From an uncultured Brevundimonas sp. (GTDB lineage: Bacteria > Pseudomonadota > Alphaproteobacteria > Caulobacterales > Caulobacteraceae), in NCBI RefSeq assembly GCF_937870815.1, contig NZ_CALMZS010000142.1:1-34463 (forward strand): a stretch of 34,463 bases of DNA. Direction: 5' to 3'. Both the position numbers and the translations under genes were made by a program. This document shows positions 17,851 through 25,227 of this stretch, piece by piece; positions within the stretch are counted from its first letter, which is position 1; each line of letters begins with the position of its first letter. The notes below the pieces were generated by a model, which did no database searches, was not told where the DNA came from, and worked only from the letters and a program-made list of their open reading frames with translations.

Positions 17851-17983
17851 GTCATCCTCGGGCTTGACCCGAGGATCAGAGGTTGGGGCGGGCTGTGCGA
17901 TGGGGTCGGCCCTGCGAACGCGACCGTACGCCCCTCGACGCAGCACCGGACAGTCTGATCCTCGGGTCGAGCCCGAGGATGAC
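17851..17983. repeat. Inverted-repeat element with 29-bp arms
   Basis: The arms at 17851-17879 and 17955-17983 are inverse copies with one mismatch in 29. Each arm is itself a hairpin (ATCCTCGGG against CCCGAGGAT). The 75-base centre shows no gene. It lies between the stop of trmJ and the stop of the convergent sirtuin gene, so it may also act as a two-way terminator. This type is widespread in intergenic DNA of Alphaproteobacteria. Confidence 0.85.
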
Positions 17984-18002
17984 GGCGGAGGAGGGGTAGG
18001 GT

Positions 18003-18713
18003 TCAGAGGGATCGACAGAACGCCGGCACGACCTCGGTCGCCGGGCCATAGAACCCTTCATCGAACAGGCGGCGGCCGAGCGAGGGCTCGAGGTTGAGCT
18101 CGACCGTGCGGGCCCCGGCCCTGTTGGCGAGATCGACGAAGCCGGCGGCGGGCCAGACCGCGCCGGATGTGCCGATGGAGACGAACAGGTCGCAGGCGGC
18201 CAGGGCGGCCTCGATCCGGTCCAGATGCAGCGGAAATTCGCCGAACCAGACGATGTGGGGACGCAGACGGCCGCGCGGGTGGAAGGGCGAGGGCTGGTCC
18301 GGGGCGAGGTCGCCGGGCCAGTCGCTGATCCGGCCGGTGACGGTGCACTGCGCCTTGAGCAGTTCGCCGTGCATGTGGACCAGGTCGAAGCCGGACGCGG
18401 GCGGGGTCTCCGCATGGGCGCGGTCGTGCAGGTCGTCGACATTCTGGGTGACCAGCAGCAGCTCACCCTCCCAGCGGGCGGCGAGATGGGCGAGGGCCCG
18501 GTGGGCGGCGTTGGGCCGGACCCCGGCCAGCTGGCGGCGGCGGCGGTTGTAGAAGTCCTGCACCAGGGCCGGATCGCGGGCGAAGGCCTCGGGGGTGGCG
18601 ACATCCTCGACGCGATGGCCCATCCACAGGCCGGCGGCGGCCCGGAAGGTGGGCACGCCGGACTCGGCCGAGACGCCGGAGCCGGTGAGGATGACGAGGT
18701 TGCGGTGGGTCAA
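18003..18713 (-). CDS. cobB: NAD-dependent protein deacylase, CobB-type sirtuin lacking the zinc cysteines
   Basis: A 236-residue sirtuin that removes acyl groups from lysines using NAD. The NAD motifs are intact: GSGVSAESGVPTFR, TQNVDDLH (Gln90, Asn91, Asp93) and catalytic His115 in HMHGEL. Tyr55 and Arg58 in FYNRRRR match the Tyr-Arg pair that gives SIRT5 and CobB preference for succinyl or malonyl lysine. The small domain that normally holds a four-Cys zinc site keeps only Cys123, yet RLRPHIVWFGE follows normally, so structural zinc is probably absent. It starts at TTG 18713 with no clear ribosome site. It converges with trmJ. Confidence 0.92.
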   Translation of the reverse strand: MTHRNLVILTGSGVSAESGVPTFRAAAGLWMGHRVEDVATPEAFARDPALVQDFYNRRRRQLAGVRPNAAHRALAHLAARWEGELLLVTQNVDDLHDRAHAETPPASGFDLVHMHGELLKAQCTVTGRISDWPGDLAPDQPSPFHPRGRLRPHIVWFGEFPLHLDRIEAALAACDLFVSIGTSGAVWPAAGFVDLANRAGARTVELNLEPSLGRRLFDEGFYGPATEVVPAFCRSL

Positions 18714-18730
18714 CGGGGCCGGGGAGATGG

Positions 18731-18830
18731 GTAGCGGTGAAGGGCGCCAGTGAGCGGGAGGTGAGCCGATGCAGGACCGTCAGCGCCCGCCTTGCTCACG
18801 TCTTTGCTCACTAGCACTCTTCACCCATCC
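18731..18830. repeat. Imperfect inverted repeat between cobB and the frmA remnant
   Basis: GGTGAAGGGCGCCAGTGAGC (about 18737) and GCTCACTAGCACTCTTCACC (about 18810) are inverse copies at 16 of 20 positions. The second copy lies close before the frmA remnant start. It may be a leftover operator or promoter of the old operon. Confidence 0.4.
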
Positions 18831-18856
18831 TATCGCGCGGAGCGGAGTCCCGCCCC

Positions 18857-18997
18857 ATGAAAACCCGCGCCGCCGTCGCCTTCGAGGCCAAACGTCCGCT
18901 GGAGATCGTCGAGGTCGATCTGGACGGGCCGCGGGCCGGGGAGGGGCTGGTCGAGCAGGGCGACGGGGAGGCTTGCGCCGACAGGATAGTTGTTTAG
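18857..18997 (+). pseudogene. frmA: N-terminal stub of S-(hydroxymethyl)glutathione dehydrogenase
   Basis: The first 33 codons read MKTRAAVAFEAKRPLEIVEV, then DLDGPRAGEGLVE, the well-known N-terminus of class III alcohol dehydrogenase, which oxidises the glutathione adduct of formaldehyde. After Glu33 the homology ends; 13 unrelated residues and a TAG follow. About 340 residues, including the Cys/His zinc ligands and the NAD domain, are missing. The break lies about 70 bases before the VOC gene, which suggests one deletion from codon 33 to near the gene end. The stub cannot be functional. Confidence 0.87.
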
Positions 18998-19027
18998 GAA
19001 AACGCTCGGGACAGCAGGAGGGAAGCC

Positions 19028-19414
19028 ATGTTCACCCACATCACCGTCGGCGCGAACGACGTCGAGGCGTCGCGCCGGTTCTATGACGCGGCGCTGGGGG
19101 CGCTGGGGATCGAACCGGCCAGCGGGCCGGACCCCAGGGGGCGCTACTGGTGGCGGACGGAGCGGGGGGCCTTCGCCGTCGGCCAGCCGATCGACGGCGA
19201 GCCGGCCTGCCACGCCAACGGCGGCACCCTCGGTTTCGCGGCGAAGACGCCGGAGATGGTCCGCGCCTTCCACGACGCCGGCGTGGCGGCGGGCGGCCGC
19301 TCGATCGAGGATCCGCCGGGCGTGCGCGACGGCGGCTTCGGCAAGCTGTACCTGGCCTATCTGCGCGATCCCGCCGGCAACAAGATCTGCGCCCTGCACC
19401 GGATGGGCGCCTGA
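19028..19414 (+). CDS. VOC-fold (glyoxalase/dioxygenase-like) protein of the formaldehyde operon
   Basis: A 128-residue vicinal-oxygen-chelate protein. It begins MFTHITVGANDVEASRRFYD, with a probable metal His in THIT, and ends with YLRDPAGNKICALH, where Asp/Asn and a final His or Glu position are typical. The two beta-alpha-beta-beta-beta halves are of normal length. The GGAGGG ribosome site is strong. It lies between the frmA stub and the fghA stub; proteins of this kind are known next to these genes in related genomes, so it is probably the surviving middle gene of that operon. The substrate is unknown. Confidence 0.86.
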   Translation: MFTHITVGANDVEASRRFYDAALGALGIEPASGPDPRGRYWWRTERGAFAVGQPIDGEPACHANGGTLGFAAKTPEMVRAFHDAGVAAGGRSIEDPPGVRDGGFGKLYLAYLRDPAGNKICALHRMGA

Positions 19415-19452
19415 GACTGGCCGAGATGCCAGCGTTCTGCTAGCATCCACGC

Positions 19453-19707
19453 ATGGGACAGGTGTTGATCCGTAACCTCGACGACGAGGTGATCGCGAAG
19501 CTGAAGCGACTCGCCGCGCGCGAGTCGAAGTCCCTGGAACAGAAGCTGCGGGAGATGGCCGAGCGGGAATCCCGCCGCGCAGAGGACGAATTCTGGGAGC
19601 TGGCGCGGATCAGCCGGGAAATGACCCGGGGCGGCGCCATCGACGCCCGGGCCGCGATCGACGAGGGCCGCGAGGAGCGCGAACGTGCCATCCTCGGCGA
19701 TCTGTGA
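19453..19707 (+). CDS. FitA/VapB-like ribbon-helix-helix antitoxin
   Basis: An 84-residue protein whose first ~40 residues form a ribbon-helix-helix DNA-binding domain (VLIRNLDDEVIAKLKRLAA, then ESKSLEQKLREM), as in FitA/VapB antitoxins. The C-terminal tail (about 45-84) is charged and would wrap around the PIN toxin. Its end overlaps the toxin start at 19685 by 23 bases in another frame, the usual arrangement for co-translation. It would also repress its own promoter together with the toxin. It still appears intact, though its partner is frameshifted. Confidence 0.85.
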   Translation: MGQVLIRNLDDEVIAKLKRLAARESKSLEQKLREMAERESRRAEDEFWELARISREMTRGGAIDARAAIDEGREERERAILGDL

Positions 19708-20091
19708 CGCCAGCGTCGCGGTCCGCTGGCTGGTCCACGATCCGCTGTCGGAGATCGCCGTCGGTACGATCTGATCGCCCCGTGGCTGCTGATGTCCGAG
19801 ACGGCCAACGCGCTGCGCAGCCATGTCAGGGCCGGCCTTCTGCCGCTGGAGCTGGCGCGGCGGCATCTGATGGGTCTGCCCGGCCAGATCGAGCTTCGCG
19901 GCGAGGAAAAGCTGATGCCGCTGGCCCTGCGGCTGGCCGTCGAACGGGATCACGCCGCCTATGACTGCGTCTACCTGGCCATGGCGATCACCATGGACCT
20001 CCCCCTCGTCACCGCCGACGCGAGGCTGGCCCGGAAATTCTCCGATCTGCCGGGCCTCGAGCTGCGAACGCTGCAGGACTGGGACCGATGA
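19685..20091 (+). pseudogene. PIN-domain toxin (VapC/FitB-like), frameshifted
   Basis: A PIN-type ribonuclease toxin broken near 19762. From GTG 19685 the frame gives VPSSAICDASVAVRWLVHDP, then LSEIAV, and stops at TGA 19772-19774. The rest of the protein continues in another frame from about 19765 (YDLIAPWLLMSETANALRS) to the stop at 20091. All acidic PIN positions survive across the two parts: Asp in CDAS, Glu in MSETANAL, Asp in AAYDCVYLA and Asp in VTADARL. So the lesion is recent or a sequence error; a few codons may also be missing at the join. Its stop overlaps the fghA stub start (ATGA). Confidence 0.82.
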
Positions 20092-20189
20092 GCAGTCTTG
20101 AAACCATCAGGACACACCGCGTCGACGGCGGAACGCTGCGCTATCTGAAGCACGACAGCGCGACCACCGGCCGCGCCGCCAGAGCCTGA
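20088..20189 (+). pseudogene. fghA: N-terminal stub of S-formylglutathione hydrolase
   Basis: A 33-codon frame reads MSSLETIRTHRVDGGTLRYL and KHDSATTG. It matches the N-terminal pattern of S-formylglutathione hydrolases (L-E-T-I-x2-H-R-x2-GG-x-L-x2-KHxSA-x-TG). It then runs into the 85-bp palindromic element at 20181, which supplies the stop. The esterase core, including the Ser-Asp-His triad, is absent. This enzyme acts just after FrmA in formaldehyde removal, so both enzymes of the pathway are lost at this locus. Confidence 0.75.
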
Positions 20190-20265
20190 TCGGTTGAGGA
20201 GGAATCGCTTCGCGATTCCGCCGATGCCGTGAATCAGGCTCCAGTATAACGCTGGAGCGAAGATC
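20181..20265. repeat. Composite palindromic element, copy 2 (left module only)
   Basis: Its 85 bases match 10935-11019 with two mismatches (near 20246-20250). It has the AGCCTGAT/ATCAGGCT outer arms and the GGAATCG/CGATTCC inner hairpin. The right module of copy 1 is absent. Its left edge is the point where the fghA homology ends, linking the element to the truncation. Confidence 0.88.
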
Positions 20266-20278
20266 TGGGGACTGAACC

Positions 20279-20515
20279 ATGACCGAACCCGACTCCGCCC
20301 ACGACGAGATGTTCGCCGCGCTCTGCCGGGAGGTCGGCTTCTGCCTGCACCCCAAGGGCGAGAAGCGGGTGCTGGCGGCCCTGCCCGACGGGCTGGACGC
20401 CGCCACCCGGGCGGTGTTCGAGGCCGAGGGGGTCGATTTCGTTTCGGCGTCCGGCGACCTGCGGCGCGCGGTGCGGGATTGCCTGAAGGCCAACCTGCCC
20501 CATCCTCCCCCTTGA
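20279..20515 (+). CDS. Small cytoplasmic protein, unknown function
   Basis: A 78-residue protein with no signal peptide and a helical, charged composition. HDEMFAALCREVGF, LHPKGEKRVLAALPDG and a final DLRRAVRDCLKANL helix are its main features; two Cys (16, 22) lie close together near the N-terminus. Codon-position GC is normal for the window. The last residues (LPHPPP) and the stop lie inside a CCCATCC/GGATGGG hairpin (20498-20527) of the dispersed family, so the natural C-terminus may have been replaced by repeat DNA. I do not recognise the family. Confidence 0.6.
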   Translation: MTEPDSAHDEMFAALCREVGFCLHPKGEKRVLAALPDGLDAATRAVFEAEGVDFVSASGDLRRAVRDCLKANLPHPPP

Positions 20516-20527
20516 GGGGGGGATGGG
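20498..20527. repeat. Dispersed hairpin covering the stop codon of the small gene
   Basis: Arms CCCATCC-T-CCCCC and GGGGG-GG-ATGGG enclose a TTGA loop that contains the stop codon of the gene at 20279. Another member of the intergenic hairpin family; it may serve as terminator before the superoxide dismutase gene. Confidence 0.6.
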
Positions 20528-20611
20528 AACGGAACCGCGGCGCCGGCCCTTGGGTTGGACGTGCGGGCGCCTAGATGAGGGGCCCCGAAATCCCTTCGAA
20601 GGAGCCGCCCC

Positions 20612-21223
20612 ATGGCCTTTACGCTTCCGCCCCTCCCCTACGCCTATGACGCGCTGGAGCCGGCCATCGACAAGGCGACGATGGAGTTCCATCACGACAA
20701 GCACCACCAGGCCTATGTCGACAAGCTGAACGAGGCCGTCGACGCCGACGCCTCGCTGCAGGGCAGGTCGCTGGAAGAGCTGTTCGCCAACATCTCGAAG
20801 GCGCCCAAGGCGGTGCGCAACAACGGCGGCGGGCACTGGAACCACAGCCTGTTCTGGGAGCTGCTGGCCCCGCAGGACCGGACCGGCGAGCCGTCGGCCG
20901 AACTGGCCGCCGCCATCGACCGCGACCTGGGCGGGATGGAGAAATTCAAGGCGGACTTCAACGCCGCCGGCGCCGGCCAGTTCGGCTCGGGCTGGGCCTG
21001 GCTGATCGTCCAGGACGGCAGGCTCAAGATCACCTCGACCCCGAACCAGGACAATCCGCTGATGGATGTGGCCGACGACAGGGGCGCCGTGGTGCTGGCC
21101 GCCGACGTCTGGGAGCACGCCTATTATCTGAAATACCAGAACCGCCGGGCCGACTATCTGAAGGCCTTCTGGACCGTGGTGAACTGGAACCGGGCCAACG
21201 AGCTGTTCGCCGCGGCGAGCTGA
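20612..21223 (+). CDS. sodA: Superoxide dismutase, Mn-type or cambialistic
   Basis: A 203-residue cytoplasmic Fe/Mn-family superoxide dismutase that converts superoxide to oxygen and peroxide. The four metal ligands are present: His27, His78, Asp165 and His169 (DVWEHAYY). Residues that separate the two metal types favour manganese. The motif is NNGGGHWNHSLFW (Gly, not Gln, before the second His pair), and Gln146 sits in the NQD motif, the Mn-type position. Caulobacterales enzymes are often labelled iron type, so the metal should be treated as inferred. GAAGGAGCC precedes the ATG, and a 10-bp-arm hairpin follows the stop. Confidence 0.94.
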   Translation: MAFTLPPLPYAYDALEPAIDKATMEFHHDKHHQAYVDKLNEAVDADASLQGRSLEELFANISKAPKAVRNNGGGHWNHSLFWELLAPQDRTGEPSAELAAAIDRDLGGMEKFKADFNAAGAGQFGSGWAWLIVQDGRLKITSTPNQDNPLMDVADDRGAVVLAADVWEHAYYLKYQNRRADYLKAFWTVVNWNRANELFAAAS

Positions 21224-21233
21224 TCGCCGGAAA

Positions 21234-21258
21234 CCGCCGCGCCGCTCTGGCGCGGCGG
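21234..21258 (+). terminator. Hairpin after superoxide dismutase gene
   Basis: Perfect 10-bp arms (21234-21243 and 21249-21258) with a 5-base loop, starting 10 bases after the stop. All G/C in the stem, with no T-run. Probable transcription end. Confidence 0.5.
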
Positions 21259-21305
21259 ACGCGGCGTCCTATCTGAAGCGTCGCCTTGTCCCGACCGGAG
21301 AGCCG

Positions 21306-22238
21306 ATGATGAACGTCCACGCCCGCCTCGCCGCCGCCGCCCTGATCCTGGCCTCGATCGCGGCCTGTTCGCCCGAAGCCGAAAAGGCCGCGGTCCCCGC
21401 CGCCCCGGCCCCCGCGGCGGTTCAGAACCCCGACATCCACGCCTTCCGCATCGGCGCGCTGGAGGCGGTGGCGCTCAGGGACGGCGAGATCGTTCTGGCC
21501 AACAAGGCCGGGGACAGCCCGTGGGCGGACACGGCGGCGGCGCGCGCCGCGCTGACCGCGGCCGGACAGCCGGGCGATTCCATCCACCTGTCCGTCCAGC
21601 CGCTGCTGGTGCGGGACGGCGAGCGGCTGGTGCTGATCGACGCCGGCGCCGGGGGCCGGATGGGCACCCAGAACAAGCTGGTCGCCTCCTTGCGCGCGGC
21701 CGGGGTCGATCCCTCCCAGGTCACCGACGTCCTGATCTCGCACGCCCACGGCGACCATGTCGGCGGGCTGGCCGGGGCGGACGGCTCCCTGACCTTCCCC
21801 GGCGCCGCCATCCGCATCAGCGCCCCGGAGTGGGAATATATGAAGGCGGGCGCGGCGCGGGCGGGCGAATCCGCCCTGCTGACCGCGGTGACCCCCCGGG
21901 TCCAGCCCTTCGCGCCCGGAGCCCAGGTCACGCCCTCGATCAAGGCCGTGGCGCTGGACGGCCATACGCCCGGCCACGCCGGATACGAGATCGCGTCCGG
22001 GACGGATCGTCTGCTCTATATCGGCGACGCCCTGCACAGCTCCGTCATCTCCGTCCAGCGGCCGGACTGGATCAACGCCTGGGATACGGACGCCGCCGCC
22101 GCGGTCGCCACCCGGCAGGGGCTGCTGGAGCGCGGGGCCTCCGGCAGCCAGCGCATCTATGGCGTCCACTTTCCCTTCCCGGGGCTGGGCCGGTTCCAGC
22201 GCCGCGACGAGGGCTTCGTCTGGGCGGCGGAGCCTTGA
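21306..22238 (+). CDS. MBL-fold metallo-hydrolase lipoprotein
   Basis: A 310-residue protein with a lipoprotein signal: a hydrophobic stretch ending in the lipobox IAAC at Cys21, so it should be anchored to the envelope and face the periplasm. The metallo-beta-lactamase fold carries the zinc motif SHAHGDHVGG (about residue 142), a GHTPGHAG loop with another His, GDALHSS with the bridging Asp, and GVHFPFPG near the end. The family includes lactonases, methyl parathion hydrolases and other periplasmic hydrolases; the substrate is unknown. A second ATG one codon later is an equally good start. Confidence 0.87.
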   Translation: MMNVHARLAAAALILASIAACSPEAEKAAVPAAPAPAAVQNPDIHAFRIGALEAVALRDGEIVLANKAGDSPWADTAAARAALTAAGQPGDSIHLSVQPLLVRDGERLVLIDAGAGGRMGTQNKLVASLRAAGVDPSQVTDVLISHAHGDHVGGLAGADGSLTFPGAAIRISAPEWEYMKAGAARAGESALLTAVTPRVQPFAPGAQVTPSIKAVALDGHTPGHAGYEIASGTDRLLYIGDALHSSVISVQRPDWINAWDTDAAAAVATRQGLLERGASGSQRIYGVHFPFPGLGRFQRRDEGFVWAAEP

Positions 22239-22336
22239 CGAAAGCCGATCCGGCCGTCATAAGCCCCGCCTTCACGCCACCGGCTCGCCGCGTTGCGTGA
22301 TCCATGACGGACGATGCGTGGACCGCCGTTGAGATC

Positions 22337-22358
22337 GTCCCTCCATCCGGGGAGGGAC
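22337..22358 (+). promoter_or_regulatory. Hairpin in the rpsD leader
   Basis: GTCCCTCC and GGAGGGAC pair around a 6-base loop 27 bases before rpsD. S4 represses its own operon through leader RNA structure in some bacteria, so this may be regulatory, or it may end the upstream transcript. Confidence 0.4.
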
Positions 22359-22385
22359 CGGGCCGCATCATGAAGAGAGATACGA

Positions 22386-23003
22386 ATGTCCAAGCGCCAC
22401 AGCGCCAAGTACAAGCTCGACCGGGTCATGGGTGAAAACCTGTGGGGCCGTTCGAAATCCCCGGTCAACAAGCGCTCCTACGGCCCCGGCCAGCACGGCC
22501 AGCGCCGCAAGTCGAAGGTCTCGGACTTCGGCCTGCAGCTGAAGGCCAAGCAGAAGCTGAAGGGCTATTACGGCAACATCACCGAGAAGCAGTTCTCGGC
22601 GACCTATGACGAAGCCTCGCGCCGCAAGGGCAACAGCTCCGAGAACCTGATCGGCCTGCTGGAGTCGCGCCTGGACGCCATCGTCTACCGCGCCAAATTC
22701 GTGCCGACCGTGTGGGCCGCCCGCCAGTTCGTCAGCCACGGCCACGTCACCGTCGACGGCAGGAAGGTCGACATCGGCTCGTACCGCGTCAAGCCGGGCC
22801 AGGTCATCGAGGTCAAGGAGAAGTCGCGCAGCATGGCGCTGGTGCTGGAAGCCCAGCAGTCGTCGGAACGCGACGTGCCGGACTACCTCGAACTGGGCGA
22901 CCGCGGCTTCTCGGTCCGCTACGTCCGCGTGCCGGAACTGGCCGACGTGCCGTTCCCGGTGAAGATGGAGCCGAACCTGGTCGTCGAATACTACTCGTCG
23001 TAA
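22386..23003 (+). CDS. rpsD: 30S ribosomal protein S4
   Basis: A 205-residue primary 16S rRNA-binding protein that nucleates assembly of the 30S body and helps decoding accuracy. The N-terminal part is [13 protein letters not shown], then [20 protein letters not shown]. The central helices include [11 protein letters not shown], and the S4 RNA-binding fold runs from about residue 95 ([31 protein letters not shown]). The tail ends with [15 protein letters not shown], the classical C-terminus. It stands alone, not in the large ribosomal operon, as is usual in this group. Confidence 0.98.
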   Translation: MSKRHSAKYKLDRVMGENLWGRSKSPVNKRSYGPGQHGQRRKSKVSDFGLQLKAKQKLKGYYGNITEKQFSATYDEASRRKGNSSENLIGLLESRLDAIVYRAKFVPTVWAARQFVSHGHVTVDGRKVDIGSYRVKPGQVIEVKEKSRSMALVLEAQQSSERDVPDYLELGDRGFSVRYVRVPELADVPFPVKMEPNLVVEYYSS

Positions 23004-23115
23004 CCGCTTCGCGATCACGAGTTTTTCTGGCGCCATGCTCGTGACGCGGTCACTCTCGGCTTGAGCGTGGACCGGGAACGCCCAGGCGCCGCGCCGCGGG
23101 CGACAGCGCGAAACC

Positions 23116-23139
23116 GGGCCCCGGAGCGATCCGGGGCCC
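23116..23139 (+). terminator. Hairpin downstream of rpsD
   Basis: Perfect 10-bp G/C arms (GGGCCCCGGA and TCCGGGGCCC) with loop GCGA and two T after the stem, about 110 bases past the rpsD stop. Likely terminator, although the T-run is short. Confidence 0.5.
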
Positions 23140-23224
23140 TTGCGCATCGGCCGGCGGGTTTCCCTCGCGGGCGAACAGGCGCACACTGGACAGGTTCAGG
23201 TTTTCGGCGAGGGAGGCCGGGGGA

Positions 23225-23629
23225 ATGAAACGGATCGCCACGCTGACCGGCTTGCTGACGCTGGCCGCCGCCCTGTCCGGCTGCGCCCTGGTCGACCGGT
23301 TCGCCGGCGGCGAGGCTTCGGCCGGGACCGCCCGGGCCATCGATCCGCCGGGGCAGATCGAGGCCGTCCACGCCGCCGCCATCGCGCAGGACCAGGCGGT
23401 GTTCTGGGTCAGTTCGAACGGCTGCACGCAGAAGTCCGACCTGACGCCGGTGGTGCGCCGCTCTGGCGACACCTCGGTGATCACCCTGCGCCGGCTCAGA
23501 CAGGACCGCTGCCTCCGACCGCTGGCGCAGGGGGTGGAGGTGCGCTGGAGCTTCCAGGAGATGGGCCTCGCGCCGGGCGCCCGGGTCTCGGTCGAGAATC
23601 CCTACCAGCTGCCGGGCGCGGCCGGCTGA
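23225..23629 (+). CDS. Small lipoprotein, unknown function
   Basis: A 134-residue protein with a lipoprotein signal peptide (LLTLAAALSGC, acylated Cys at residue 20). The mature part includes VFWVSSNGCTQKSDL and LRQDRCLRPL, two Cys that may form a disulfide, and a short beta-rich segment VEVRWSFQEMGL. Length and lipobox are typical of outer-membrane-associated small lipoproteins. AGGCCGGGGGA precedes the ATG. It converges with the MBL gene, whose stop lies 4 bases away. I do not recognise a family. Confidence 0.75.
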   Translation: MKRIATLTGLLTLAAALSGCALVDRFAGGEASAGTARAIDPPGQIEAVHAAAIAQDQAVFWVSSNGCTQKSDLTPVVRRSGDTSVITLRRLRQDRCLRPLAQGVEVRWSFQEMGLAPGARVSVENPYQLPGAAG

Positions 23630-23633
23630 GCGA

Positions 23634-25163
23634 TCAGCGCCCGGCCGCCTCGACCAGGCGCCATTCTCCGGCGTCGAGCTGAAACTCGTACAGCTGCCAG
23701 GGCGACCCCGCCCCCGCTCTCTCCTTGCGGAAGGCGATGATCAGCCGCTCGCCGTCGGTGCGGACCGTGATCGCGCCATAGACGCCGACCAGCCGGGCGA
23801 AGCGCCGGTTCAAGAAGTCGGTCAGGGCCTGGCGCGCCGCCTTGCGCCCGGCCGGGCCGGACGCGGCCGCCACGGCGTCCATCAGGGCCTCGTGCGCGGC
23901 CTTTTCCGCCGGGCTCAGGGACTTGCTCGCGGGGGTCGAGCGCAGGATCTCCGTGCACAGCACCAGGGGACGGTCGCCGCGGCCCTTCTTGCCGAGAAGG
24001 CCGAGGATTTCCGGCCGCGGATGGACGTGGCTCTCCTCGTCTCCCGAGGACACCACGAAACCGAAGGGGTTCACGGCCTCCAGAAATTCATCGGTCACGT
24101 CGGCCGAGCCGTGGTGACAGCATTTGAGGAAGTCGGCCCCGAGGACCTGCCGGGCCCCGGCGACAGCCTGCGACAGGGGCGCGTCCGGGCCCGTCCCGCC
24201 GTAGTGACGCAGCAGGTAGTCCTCCGCTGATCGGTTGAGATCGCCGCCGAAGATCACGCTGAAGCCGCCCATCCGCAGCTTCAGCAGGACCGAATGCCCG
24301 TTCTTGGTCTTGCCGACGTCGAACCCGCCCTCGCCCGGGCCGGGCCCGAACGCCTTCAGGGCGACGCGCCCGCCGAGGTCGGCGGGAACCGGCCCCAGAA
24401 CCTGGATCGAGGCGCCGGCCTGCCCCGGCGCGAAGCCGGGCAGATAGGTCTGTCCGCCGGCCGGCTCTCCATGCCGGGTCGAACACATCGACACCGGCCA
24501 GCCGCGCGACAGGGCGGTGCGAAGCAGGGTCGGATAGAAGCCTTTGACGTCGGGGTCCGCCAGGGCCGCCGACAGCTGGGCGGTGGTCTCGAACACCTCC
24601 GTGCAAAAGCCGTCGCGGCGCGGTCCGAGGCGCTCGGTCCTTCGGTTGGCGGGCGTGGAACGATCCAGCAGGCCGTTGATGAACACCTGGCCGATATTGA
24701 TCCGCGGGTCCGTGAAAATGCCCTGGAAACCGGCGTAGTGGTCCGAATCCGGATGGGTGACCACCGCCGTGTGCAGGTTCCGGTCATCGCTCAGATAGCG
24801 GAAGCGCCAGTTCAGAAGGTTCTTCATATTGGATCGCTGGCCGGCGTCGATGACCAGGGTGTGCTGCCGCGCCCCGTCGGGGACGCTGACGATGCAGCCG
24901 TCGCCCTGGCCCACGTCGACGAAGATCATGTCCAGAACGGCGTCGGTCCGGCAGTCGTCCCTGGCCACCTGGTGGCGCTGGATCCCCACCCGCCCCGTCC
25001 GGGCGTCCCAGACCCGCCATCTGACCAGGTACAGCCGCGGGTCCGCGGGGTGATCCTCGACATCCAGCCAGTCGCCGAAGATGACGTGTTTGGAGGGTTT
25101 TCCGCCGTTCGCGCCGCCGTGAAAGGCCAGTCGGCCCCTGGTGCGAGCGAAGTAGACACGCAT
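23634..25163 (-). CDS. Soluble ComEC/Rec2-like MBL-fold hydrolase
   Basis: A 509-residue protein with the metallo-beta-lactamase part seen at the end of ComEC competence proteins, but no membrane segments. Motifs run in order: FVDVGQGDGCIVSVPDG, LVIDAG, the metal site THPDSDHYAGF (where ComEC-like enzymes have H-x-D-x-D-H), VIFGGDLN, and KCCHHGSADVTDEF. A further block lies near VVSSGDEESHVHP. An N-terminal ~75-residue domain (MRVYFARTRGRLAF, FGDWLDVEDHP) and a C-terminal ~120-residue helical domain are not recognised. ComEC-type domains are thought to degrade DNA; stand-alone forms occur in defence loci. The start at 25163 was chosen because the open frame upstream overlaps the next gene. 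Confidence 0.82.
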   Translation of the reverse strand: MRVYFARTRGRLAFHGGANGGKPSKHVIFGDWLDVEDHPADPRLYLVRWRVWDARTGRVGIQRHQVARDDCRTDAVLDMIFVDVGQGDGCIVSVPDGARQHTLVIDAGQRSNMKNLLNWRFRYLSDDRNLHTAVVTHPDSDHYAGFQGIFTDPRINIGQVFINGLLDRSTPANRRTERLGPRRDGFCTEVFETTAQLSAALADPDVKGFYPTLLRTALSRGWPVSMCSTRHGEPAGGQTYLPGFAPGQAGASIQVLGPVPADLGGRVALKAFGPGPGEGGFDVGKTKNGHSVLLKLRMGGFSVIFGGDLNRSAEDYLLRHYGGTGPDAPLSQAVAGARQVLGADFLKCCHHGSADVTDEFLEAVNPFGFVVSSGDEESHVHPRPEILGLLGKKGRGDRPLVLCTEILRSTPASKSLSPAEKAAHEALMDAVAAASGPAGRKAARQALTDFLNRRFARLVGVYGAITVRTDGERLIIAFRKERAGAGSPWQLYEFQLDAGEWRLVEAAGR

Positions 25164-25227
25164 CGGGCCGCCCCCCGCCAGTGTTCCCCGATGTCCTATA
25201 ACACGGGTTGGGGAGGGGGCGAACGCC

